Shown here: in pieces, positions 7,684 through 13,569 of the stretch
Position numbering within the stretch: the first letter of the stretch is position 1
Layout of the letters: every line of letters begins with the position of its first letter
Program-made: the position numbers and the translations under genes
Source: Eikenella sp963515595
GTDB lineage: Bacteria > Pseudomonadota > Gammaproteobacteria > Burkholderiales > Neisseriaceae
Assembly (NCBI GenBank): GCA_963515595.1
Contig: CAUPYH010000015.1
Span: 1 to 30,003 of the forward strand
Direction: 5' to 3'
Length of the DNA: 30,003 bases
The notes under the pieces: generated by a model
What the model was told of the DNA's origin: nothing
The model's database searches: none
What the model saw: the letters and a program-made list of their open reading frames with translations, nothing else

Positions 7684-7983
7684 TTAAAAAGCATTTAAAA
7701 AGATCAATACTGGTTCACAGCAAGCACATGGTGATTTTGGGTCACCATCCATAGTGAAAGCTTCAGATTTACACTTATTTTTTGTCATAAAATTTCGTAG
7801 CTGAGCCTCATTTTTAATACCATATGCTTTGGCAAGTTTCCGTAAAGCATCCGCTTCCGCACATTTCCCTTGGTAATAGACTTGATGTTTAATCCCATTT
7901 CTTAAATTCTTGGGATTGGGTTTGAGTCTTTCATATAATCTTCTAACAACTCCTCTAGAAGCCCCTCGCCCTCCTGCTGCCAT
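7684..7983 (-). CDS. Deaminase-like toxin domain, standalone (99 residues)
   Basis: The product has the two zinc-site motifs of the cytidine-deaminase-like toxin families: GKCAEADAL (C41-A-E43, in the C/H-A-E position) and SPCACCEP (P85-C86-x-x-C89). Known family members use the C/H and the two PCxxC cysteines to bind zinc and the glutamate for catalysis, acting on nucleic acid bases or nucleotides. The rest (basic N-terminus RGVVRRLYERLKPNPKNLR, then YGIKNEAQLRNF) fits a compact C-terminal toxin domain. It has its own ATG with AAGGAG five bases upstream, but no secretion or Rhs/MafB delivery part, so it looks like an orphan cassette. An immunity gene follows 17 bp later. The fold rests on motifs only, and the target is unknown. 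Confidence 0.6.
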   Translation of the reverse strand: MAAGGRGASRGVVRRLYERLKPNPKNLRNGIKHQVYYQGKCAEADALRKLAKAYGIKNEAQLRNFMTKNKCKSEAFTMDGDPKSPCACCEPVLIFLNAF

Positions 7984-8034
7984 ACTTACTCCTTTTTGTG
8001 GGCGGTTTGGGCTTAGGTTGTTAAAGAATCAATA

Positions 8035-8073
8035 TTTCAGGCGGCCTCAAAGAACGGGTTGAGGCCGTCTGAA
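8035..8073. repeat. Second inverted AG-DUS pair, upstream edge of the deaminase module
   Basis: AGGCCGTCTGAA at 8062-8073 faces a degenerate copy, TTTCAGGCGGCCT, at 8035-8047. The segment GCCTCAAAGAACGG and the bases after it match 6786-6830 closely, as a direct repeat. Each toxin gene therefore starts just downstream, on the minus strand, of one copy. Confidence 0.65.
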
Positions 8074-8106
8074 CAGCGGAAACCGTGTGCGTGCGTTCCG
8101 CATACA

Positions 8107-8134
8107 CCCGACGGGTGAAAAATACAGTTGCTAC
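8107..8134 (-). repeat. Right inverted repeat of the toxin island
   Basis: 28 bp complementary to 5534-5562 with a single-base gap. It includes GGGTGAAAAATACAGTTGC and closes the repeat-bounded block. Confidence 0.7.
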
Positions 8135-8329
8135 TCGTGCTGAGTTTTAACTGCGTTGAAGCTTCGCTTTCAGATAGCTTTTTTGCCACAGCACGACTCG
8201 GAAGTTTTGCGATAGGTACATACCAAGGGATCGTTATCCAACCCGCGCCGATAGAGCTTGCCGCGCCGCCTGCCTGGCTGGGAAGGATGAAAACGCCCGC
8301 CGAAGCGGACTTAGCCAATGCTGCAAGGC
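8135..8329. other. Gap with an open frame on both strands, no supported gene
   Basis: Both strands stay open (plus 8128-8445; minus across 8450-8037), but neither frame has a good ribosome binding site or a recognisable domain. A degenerate eikDUS (TTTCAGATAGCTT) lies at 8168-8180. It may be a gene remnant or the untranslated tail of the small gene that follows. Confidence 0.4.
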
Positions 8330-8452
8330 TTATTGCAACAGCAACACGGCAGCAATTGCCACCAGCCCAATTAGCAATAGAAAGCCGAAGACAGTCCAAG
8401 CCAGCATCAAGCCGCCGACTAAAGGGTTGGATTGCGAACAATTGAGGCACAT
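8330..8452 (-). CDS. Small 40-residue membrane peptide with CxxC
   Basis: The frame begins ATG TGC CTC and encodes MCLNCSQSNPLVGG followed by one strongly hydrophobic helix that includes FGFLLLIGLVAIAAVLL. GGGAG lies about six bases before the ATG, a well-placed ribosome binding site. The design (Cys-X2-Cys, short linker, one membrane span) recalls small membrane peptides, but I do not recognise a family. It could be a membrane stress peptide, a holin-like or toxin peptide, or a fragment. It lies just outside the right inverted repeat. Confidence 0.45.
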   Translation of the reverse strand: MCLNCSQSNPLVGGLMLAWTVFGFLLLIGLVAIAAVLLLQ

Positions 8453-8727
8453 TTTAATCTCCCATCAAGGGGCAAATATAACTAAAAAAGCGCTTGTACT
8501 TAATCATTATGCGCGCCAACCATAAGGCAAGCAATGCTTGGTGTCCAACATGATCTCCGATTTTTGACCCTAGCGTTAGCAGGGGCAGAATTTAAGGTGG
8601 GGCAAATGGCTTGCCAGGTACGAATCCAAGCTACGGCCAGCATGGCTGTATTGCCTACATGCGGCTTGCTGCTTTTTGATAATTTGATAAAATGGCGGCT
8701 TTTATCTGTTTCTTGCCAAGGACGAGC
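8453..8727. other. Gap between the small peptide and the next gene
   Basis: No supported gene. Near its right end is an AT-rich stretch with GATAATTTGATAAAATGG, which could hold the -10 of the promoter for the following gene; no clear -35 is seen. The minus frame over 8500-9084 is the shadow of the plus-strand membrane gene. Confidence 0.35.
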
Positions 8728-9087
8728 ATGTCTTTTATTAGAAGAACATTTGGCGGGTTGTCTGCCGCATACTATATCCGCCACTTTCTTATCGGCCTGA
8801 TTTTCTATGTTTTCATCATGTTCGATTTCGGCAGTAGTAAAGAAAATCCGAATTATTGGTCGATCATGATGACGTTTACCGCATGTCAGTTGCTGTATCC
8901 GTATGCGTATTTTGTGTATGACCGTATCGCAGATTATATTTCGGGTGATCGCGGGTCTTACTTTGTTTCGCATATCATGTCGGTTGTGCGGATTTTTGCC
9001 GTGATTCTGTGCTGGTTTGGCGCACCAATCATTGCGCCGCTCGGTTTGGCTTGGCTGTATTGGGAACATGGCAGGCAGGAGCAATGA
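8728..9087 (+). CDS. Hypothetical small integral membrane protein
   Basis: The 119-residue protein has about three hydrophobic segments: around FLIGLIFYVFIMF, around MMTFTACQLLYPYAYFVYD, and a C-terminal pair around VRIFAVILCWFGAPIIAPLGLAWLY. A basic N-terminus (SFIRRTFGG) suggests an inside orientation. The ATG at 8728 has AAGGA five bases upstream and is preferred over the in-frame upstream ATG at 8692. I do not recognise a family and assign no function. Neighbours are accessory, and the gene is monocistronic. It is followed by a king-dialect uptake sequence. Confidence 0.6.
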   Translation: MSFIRRTFGGLSAAYYIRHFLIGLIFYVFIMFDFGSSKENPNYWSIMMTFTACQLLYPYAYFVYDRIADYISGDRGSYFVSHIMSVVRIFAVILCWFGAPIIAPLGLAWLYWEHGRQEQ

Positions 9088-9112
9088 ACAGAATATTAAG
9101 GATAAGATGCGG

Positions 9113-9203
9113 AGGCAGCCTGAAAGCAGGGCGTAGGTTGGGTTGGTAAACCCAACAACTCACTTTATTTGTTGGGTTACGCCTGCGGCTAACCCCAGCT
9201 ACT
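9113..9203 (+). repeat. AG-kingDUS followed by GTAGGTTGGG repeat, copy 2
   Basis: AGGCAGCCTGAA at 9113-9124 is the Kingella-type uptake dialect. Directly after it (9133-9203) is the second copy of the intergenic repeat also found at 5412-5480, with CCCAACAA and TTGTTGGG arms able to pair. This copy is closer to a perfect hairpin than copy 1. Confidence 0.6.
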
Positions 9204-9239
9204 CTTGCTAGAATCAATTATAAAATTACAAATAATCAT

Positions 9240-10004
9240 TTATATATCCCTTTCATTTTCCCATTTTCTATAAAAATCATTAAACTCATTACCTGGTGCA
9301 AGAATAATCATATTTGGATCAAATGCCTGGAATAGTATATTTAAGTCCCTAAAGTTATATTGAACATGTACTGGTTTATCTGTTAGCCCAATAATTGTTC
9401 CATTAACATAATTTAAGTACCAATAACGTCTATCGCTAGAAATATATATTACATGACCACTATCATATTTAATTTTTATTACCATTCTATAGTCATACCC
9501 ATATAAATCTGAACCGCTTTCTATATTTCTAAATCGTGCATTTATTTTATCAATAAAATAAATAATATTATTTAATCTTGATTTGTTAATAAAGTAATAT
9601 GCGCTAAATGCACCTAAATGATCATCACGATTAGATTTTTCTGCTGATCCAGGTGACATTCTAACCTCATTCACAATATCCTCTGGATTTGCTATGGGAG
9701 TATCATATCTAGTAATTTTATTAATAACATATAACTCAATAGAATGAATACCAGCCTTAGGGATCTGAAAAATCTGGTTTAATGGTTTAGCTTCTCGATT
9801 AAATTTTTGAGCCTCAATACGTTCGCTATCAGACATGCTCTGCGCCTCTTCCGCCATCAATCTATCCCACACCTGCATATTCCGGCTATTCGAAATCTCC
9901 TGCATCATATCCTCACTCTCTTTTCGTGTTACATCCTGACTGCACGCCTGCATCGGCAAACCGGCTGCCAAGCAGGCCGCCAACCAATAAGCCTTGTATT
10001 GCAT
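9240..10004 (-). CDS. Hypothetical exported protein, probable lipoprotein
   Basis: The 254-residue protein starts MQYKAYWLAACLAAGLPMQA followed by CSQD: a short basic-hydrophobic leader ending at a cysteine. The lipobox is imperfect (MQAC, with M at -3 and Q at -2), so lipidation is likely but not sure. The mature part is polar, with a predicted beta-rich C-terminal half (YDYRMVIKIKYDSGHVIYIS). I do not recognise the family. The ATG has AAAGGA upstream. Base composition changes inside the gene: the first 70 or so codons have GC like the host, while the rest is AT-rich, as in a chimera of a resident leader and an acquired body. Confidence 0.6.
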   Translation of the reverse strand: MQYKAYWLAACLAAGLPMQACSQDVTRKESEDMMQEISNSRNMQVWDRLMAEEAQSMSDSERIEAQKFNREAKPLNQIFQIPKAGIHSIELYVINKITRYDTPIANPEDIVNEVRMSPGSAEKSNRDDHLGAFSAYYFINKSRLNNIIYFIDKINARFRNIESGSDLYGYDYRMVIKIKYDSGHVIYISSDRRYWYLNYVNGTIIGLTDKPVHVQYNFRDLNILFQAFDPNMIILAPGNEFNDFYRKWENERDI

Positions 10005-10218
10005 ATTTTCCTTTCATATAGTCAATTATTGCTACCTGCCAATCATAAGCGAAAGGCTACCTGAAAACTATTCCCGCCTATCGCCCTCCTTCCCGGCTTT
10101 TGTTGCAAATCAAAAAACATTGCTCCTCGTGGTGTGGTTCACGCTATCCGGGCGGTGTACCTATTGCGGGGTACTATTTCTCTGCGGCGGGAAATCATCT
10201 GCACCTCAACATAGGCAG

Positions 10219-10276
10219 AGGCTACCTGAAAACCTAAGTGGGCATAAATGCCCGCCGTGCAGCTTTCAGGTAGCCT
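10219..10276. repeat. Inverted AG-eikDUS pair with a 32-nt loop
   Basis: AGGCTACCTGAAA at 10219-10231 pairs with its complement at 10264-10276. The loop contains GGGCATAAATGCCC, itself a small palindrome. Confidence 0.5.
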
Positions 10277-10309
10277 TTAGGCTTTCGGCAATGCCATCAA
10301 AGCAAACAA

Positions 10310-10345
10310 AACGCTTGCGGAACATGATTCCGCAAGCGTTTTTTT
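10310..10345. terminator. Strong hairpin terminator, probably for the MidA-family gene
   Basis: AACGCTTGCGGAA and TTCCGCAAGCGTT form a perfect 13-bp stem with loop CATGA, followed by a T-run on the plus strand. On the minus strand the tract is TTTTGTTTGC. It lies about 60 bp past the stop of the minus-strand methyltransferase gene, so it most likely ends that transcript; the better T-run on plus makes it possibly bidirectional. Confidence 0.75.
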
Positions 10346-10404
10346 GTTGGAAGGCGCGGGCTGGGGCTACCTGAAAGTGTCGGCTTCAAACCGGCAGTTG
10401 GCGG

Positions 10405-11556
10405 TTACAGCTTGTGGCACAAATCGCCGAGGGCGAAACCTGGCCAATCGGGGTCGATATTGCGGCCGAAGGCGATAACTTTGAAGAGCTCGCCCATTTC
10501 TTGCGTGGCGAGGAGGGTTTGGCAGGCAGCGGCAGCGCGGATGTAGGCTTGGCTTTCCGGTTCGCCTTGGGCGGCCAGCAGGTCGGTGAGGCCGAGGTTG
10601 AGCAGGAAAGCAGCCTGGGTGGTGTAGCCGATGAGGTCGAGCCCGGCTTGGCAGGCGGCTTCGGCGATGGCGGTGAAATTTATATGGCAGGTGAGGTCGG
10701 TGAGGCCGACGTGCTCGAAGGGATTGTGCACGGCGTGGTGGCGGTAGTGGCCGATGAGGGTGCCGCCGCGGCGCTGGGGGTGGTAATACTGGGCGGCGTC
10801 GAAGCCGTAGTCGATAAAGAGCAGGGCGCCGCGCGTGAGGCGCTGGGCGAGGGTGCGGATAAAGGCTTGCTGGCGCAGGTGCAGTTCGCTGGTGTAGCCG
10901 TCGATGGCGGGCAGCAGCGCTTGGGCGGCGGGCAGCAGTTCGGCCGGCAGGGGAGCGCTTTGCCATTGGAATTGTTGGTTTGCATCCAGCCCTACGCCCA
11001 TCAGCTGCCATTGGCCGCTTTGATAGCGCACGATATCGCAGGGCATGGCGTCGAGCACTTCGTTGCCGATGACGATGCCGTCGAATTCGGCGGGTAGTTC
11101 GGTGAGCCACGTGATTTGGTGCAGGTGCTGCGGCACGGTGTCGGTAAGGTGGCGGCGTTGGCGTTCGGCTAGGTCGGGGGAGACTTCAATGATGTAGTAG
11201 TGCCGGAGGCTACCTGAAAGCTTGCCGATCAGTTGGGTGGCCAGCTCGCCGGTGCCTGCGCCGAATTCGTAGATATTGCCGGCGGTTTGCGGCAGCAGGG
11301 ATTGAAGCTGGACGGCGAGGGTTTGTCCGAACAGCGGGGTGAGCGCGGGGGCGGTGATGAAGTCGCCGGCCGCGCCGATTTTGTGTGCACCGCCGGTGTA
11401 GTAGCCATATTGCGGCTGGTAGAGCGCGAGCTGCATGAAGTCGGCAAAGGGCAGGAAGCCGTGGTTGGCCTGAATGCGTTGTTGTATCAGGCCACACAGT
11501 GCCTGTGAGGCGGCCAGCGCTTCGGAGCCGGGGGCGGGCAGGATAGGGCGGTTCAT
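10405..11556 (-). CDS. MidA/NDUFAF7-family SAM-dependent methyltransferase
   Basis: The 383-residue protein matches the class I methyltransferase family (DUF185, COG1565) whose eukaryotic member NDUFAF7 methylates an arginine of a complex I subunit. Motifs in order: GDFITAPALTPLFGQ (about 64-78), the SAM-binding EFGAGTGELA (97-106), GNEVLDAMP (164-172), LFIDYGFDA, GTLIGHYRHH and DLTCHINFT. One DUS at about 11207-11219 is read in frame as SGSL at the variable position just after helix LIGKL. The start is the ATG at 11556, with a weak ribosome binding site. The gene is divergent from mraZ and appears to be a single-gene unit ended by the hairpin at 10310-10345. The bacterial substrate is not known from the sequence. 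Confidence 0.88.
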   Translation of the reverse strand: MNRPILPAPGSEALAASQALCGLIQQRIQANHGFLPFADFMQLALYQPQYGYYTGGAHKIGAAGDFITAPALTPLFGQTLAVQLQSLLPQTAGNIYEFGAGTGELATQLIGKLSGSLRHYYIIEVSPDLAERQRRHLTDTVPQHLHQITWLTELPAEFDGIVIGNEVLDAMPCDIVRYQSGQWQLMGVGLDANQQFQWQSAPLPAELLPAAQALLPAIDGYTSELHLRQQAFIRTLAQRLTRGALLFIDYGFDAAQYYHPQRRGGTLIGHYRHHAVHNPFEHVGLTDLTCHINFTAIAEAACQAGLDLIGYTTQAAFLLNLGLTDLLAAQGEPESQAYIRAAAACQTLLATQEMGELFKVIAFGRNIDPDWPGFALGDLCHKL

Positions 11557-11592
11557 AGAGCAATTATGCGAATAATCTGGAAAACGTGCGCA

Positions 11593-11598
11593 ATTATA
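11593..11598 (-). promoter_or_regulatory. Possible -10 box for the MidA-family gene
   Basis: A perfect TATAAT lies on the minus strand 36 bp before the ATG, but the -35 region (TTTGCC with a 17-bp spacer) is poor. Confidence 0.35.
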
Positions 11599-11717
11599 AA
11601 GGCTTGCTGCCGGGAGGCAAAATCGGGGCTGCTCGGAAAACGGCAGGAGTGGTGATTGAGGCTAACTATCTTATGTAAAAACAGTTTGTTAATCGTGGAT
11701 TTTTACGGTGTTTGTAA

Positions 11718-11747
11718 TTGACCGATGCCGCTGCTTTGCCGTATAGT
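11718..11747 (+). promoter_or_regulatory. Sigma-70 promoter of the dcw cluster
   Basis: TTGACC (11718-11723) and TATAGT (11742-11747) are separated by 18 bp; each matches the consensus at five of six positions. Transcription would begin near 11754, immediately before the MraZ-type boxes, about 63 nt upstream of mraZ. Confidence 0.7.
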
Positions 11748-11756
11748 GTCGCTTCG

Positions 11757-11781
11757 TGGGGAATTGTGGGGCAAAGTGCCT
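11757..11781 (+). promoter_or_regulatory. MraZ operator boxes
   Basis: TGGGG (11757), TGGGG (11767) and a degenerate TGCCT (11777) are spaced exactly 10 bp apart with 5-bp spacers. MraZ is known to bind TGGGN direct repeats with 5-bp spacers upstream of its own gene. The position just after the promoter fits autorepression. Confidence 0.7.
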
Positions 11782-11816
11782 TTTTAGTTCCAAAAATTAA
11801 TCGAAGGTGGGAAAAA

Positions 11817-12272
11817 GTGTTTGGCGGCGTACATGAATTGAGCATCGACAGCAAGGGGCGCTTGGCGATTCCGGCCAAGTTCCGCGACTTGCTTGCGCGC
11901 CACTACACGCCGTCTTTGGTGGTTACCGTGGAAGCGCGCACGCATCTGGTGATGTATCCGGAAGCGGAGTGGCAGAAAACGGCGGAAAATTTGCAGGCGA
12001 TGAATGTGTCGGGCAATCCGGCTGCCAGAATGTTCCGTGATTTGATGCTGAACCACGCCGAAACGCTGGATTTGGATGCTTCGGGCAGAATTTTGCTGCC
12101 GCCGAGCCTGCGCCGCCGCGTGCAGTTCGATAAAGAAGTAACGCTGGTGGGCCGTGCCGACCGGCTGGAGCTGTGGAACCGCGAACGTTGGGAAGCCAAT
12201 ATGAACGCAGTGCTGGATATGGATCCGGATGAATTGGCCGAACAGCTCGATAAAGCCGGATTCCGCCTATGA
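11817..12272 (+). CDS. mraZ: Transcriptional regulator MraZ
   Basis: MraZ is the AbrB-like DNA-binding regulator at the head of dcw clusters. The 151-residue protein has the usual duplicated domain: HELSIDSKGRLAIPAKFRD in the N-terminal half and LDLDASGRILLPPSLRR in the second, each with the DxKGR/DxxGR motif. I chose the GTG at 11817 because it gives the family's FGGVHELSID start and has AAGGTGG seven bases upstream; the in-frame extension to 11718 runs through the promoter and operator. The stop overlaps the rsmH start (ATGA). It probably represses the promoter at 11718 through the boxes at 11757-11781. Confidence 0.95.
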   Translation: MFGGVHELSIDSKGRLAIPAKFRDLLARHYTPSLVVTVEARTHLVMYPEAEWQKTAENLQAMNVSGNPAARMFRDLMLNHAETLDLDASGRILLPPSLRRRVQFDKEVTLVGRADRLELWNRERWEANMNAVLDMDPDELAEQLDKAGFRL

Positions 12273-13225
12273 GCGCGCAGGAGTTGGCGCACGTTACCGT
12301 GCTTTTGCACGAGGCGGTGGATGCTTTGGCAGTGAAACCGGACGGCGTGTATGTGGACGGCACTTTCGGCCGCGGCGGGCATTCCCGCCTGATTTTGTCG
12401 AAGCTGGGTGCAAACGGGCGACTGGTGGTGTTCGATAAAGACCCGCAGGCGATTGCTGTGGCGCGGCAGCTGGCGGAAGCCGATAAGCGCGTACAAGTGG
12501 TGCACGGCGGGTTTGCCGGCTTTCAGGTAGCCTTAAAAGAATTAGGTATTGAAGCGGTGGACGGTGCGCTGTTTGATTTGGGCGTGTCTTCGCCGCAGAT
12601 CGACGATGCCGAACGCGGCTTCAGCTTCCGCTACGATGCGCCGCTGGATATGCGGATGGATACCACACGCGGCCAAACCGCCGCGCAATGGCTGGCCGAG
12701 GCCGGTGAAGAAGAGATTCGCGAGGTAATCAGAGATTATGGTGAAGAGCGGTTTAACAGCCAAATTGCGCGCGCCATTGTGCAGCAGCGGCAAGAGCGCC
12801 CCATCCTTACAACCGGCCAGCTGGCGCAGTTGGCGGCACAAGCCGTCCGTACTCGCGAACGCGGCCAAGACCCGGCGACGCGGACGTTTCAAGCCATTCG
12901 GATTTTCATCAACCGTGAGCTTGAAGAAATAAGCGCGGTGCTGCCGCAGGCTGCAGGCTACCTGAAAACCGGCGGACGTTTGGCCGTGATTGCCTTCCAT
13001 TCGCTGGAAGACCGGATAGTGAAACAGTTTATCCGCCGCCACAGCCGCCCGGCGCCGCTGCCCAAGTGGGTGATGTTGCGCGAAAGCGAACGCCCCGAAC
13101 CGCCCTTGCGGGAAATCGGCAAAGCGCAGCGGGCTTCGGTAGCAGAAACCGCGGCCAATCCGCGCGCACGCTCCGCCGTGTTGCGTGTGGCCGAGCGGAC
13201 GGCGGGAGAATTTGTAGATGAATAA
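12269..13225 (+). CDS. rsmH: 16S rRNA (cytosine-1402-N4)-methyltransferase
   Basis: RsmH (MraW) methylates N4 of C1402 in 16S rRNA using SAM. The 318-residue protein carries HVTVLLHEAVDAL at the N-terminus, the SAM-binding VDGTFGRGGHSR (about 29-40), LFDLGVSSPQID (101-112), DAPLDMRMD and FHSLEDRIVKQF (about 243). Two DUS copies are translated in frame: TTTCAGGTAGCC near 12521 as FQVA, and GGCTACCTGAAA near 12957 as GYLK, both in surface-loop positions. It starts inside the mraZ stop (4-bp overlap) and overlaps ftsL by 8 bp, so translation is coupled along the operon. Confidence 0.97.
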   Translation: MSAQELAHVTVLLHEAVDALAVKPDGVYVDGTFGRGGHSRLILSKLGANGRLVVFDKDPQAIAVARQLAEADKRVQVVHGGFAGFQVALKELGIEAVDGALFDLGVSSPQIDDAERGFSFRYDAPLDMRMDTTRGQTAAQWLAEAGEEEIREVIRDYGEERFNSQIARAIVQQRQERPILTTGQLAQLAAQAVRTRERGQDPATRTFQAIRIFINRELEEISAVLPQAAGYLKTGGRLAVIAFHSLEDRIVKQFIRRHSRPAPLPKWVMLRESERPEPPLREIGKAQRASVAETAANPRARSAVLRVAERTAGEFVDE

Positions 13226-13481
13226 GCTAAATATCATGCTGTTTGTGTTGGTGGTGCTCTCCGCATTGGGCGTGGTGTCGGTGCAGGACAGCTCGCGCGA
13301 ATCGTTTATTGTGCTGGAAAAAGAGCACCAGCGGCAGGCAGATTTAGAAGAGGAATACCGCCGCTTGCAGTGGCAGCAGGCCAAGTTGGCTAACCATAGT
13401 TTCATCAAAGAGGCGGCTCAGCAGCAACAGTTGCAGCCACCCACCATGCAGAACACTAAAATCGTGCGTCTGCAATATTAA
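13218..13481 (+). CDS. ftsL: Cell division protein FtsL
   Basis: This 87-residue bitopic protein has a membrane span (IMLFVLVVLSALGVVSV, about 6-22) and a periplasmic coiled coil (EKEHQRQADLEEEYRRLQWQ), the standard FtsL design. FtsL joins FtsB and FtsQ as scaffold and activator of FtsWI at the septum. Sequence identity in the family is low, so topology and the position between rsmH and ftsI carry the call. It overlaps rsmH by 8 bp. After it comes an 88-bp gap with a GCTGCCG/CGGCAGC hairpin (13534-13553) just before ftsI. Confidence 0.92.
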   Translation: MNKLNIMLFVLVVLSALGVVSVQDSSRESFIVLEKEHQRQADLEEEYRRLQWQQAKLANHSFIKEAAQQQQLQPPTMQNTKIVRLQY

Positions 13482-13533
13482 ATAGGCGAATGAAGCTAAT
13501 AAAAGTAGTTGAATAATATTAAAAAGCAGTTTT

Positions 13534-13553
13534 GCTGCCGTGTGGGCGGCAGC
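13534..13553 (+). promoter_or_regulatory. Hairpin in the ftsL-ftsI gap
   Basis: GCTGCCG and CGGCAGC form a 7-bp stem with a TGTGGG loop, 16 bp before the ftsI ATG and next to its ribosome binding site (AGAGAG). There is no T-run, so a role in mRNA stability or translation is more likely than termination. Confidence 0.35.
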
Positions 13554-13569
13554 GTAGAGAGTAAATACC

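Larger units (their letters stand above)
10005..10404. other. Intergenic region with DUS copies and a terminator
   Basis: It contains single eikDUS copies at 10054-10066 and 10365-10376, the pair and terminator listed next, and no gene that I can support. The plus frame 9994-10374 is mostly repeat and terminator sequence. Confidence 0.5.

Noticed and set aside
8037..8450. Minus-strand frame of 137 codons and plus-strand frame 8128-8445
   Set aside because: Both cross repeats and the right inverted repeat; the better-supported coding unit is the 40-residue peptide in another minus frame with a ribosome binding site.
8500..9084. Minus-strand frame of 194 codons
   Set aside because: It covers the plus-strand membrane protein, which has a good ribosome binding site and clear hydrophobic periodicity. 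The minus product is basic and without features.
11718..11816. 33-codon upstream extension of mraZ
   Set aside because: It overlaps the promoter and MraZ boxes; the GTG at 11817 has the ribosome binding site and the family start.
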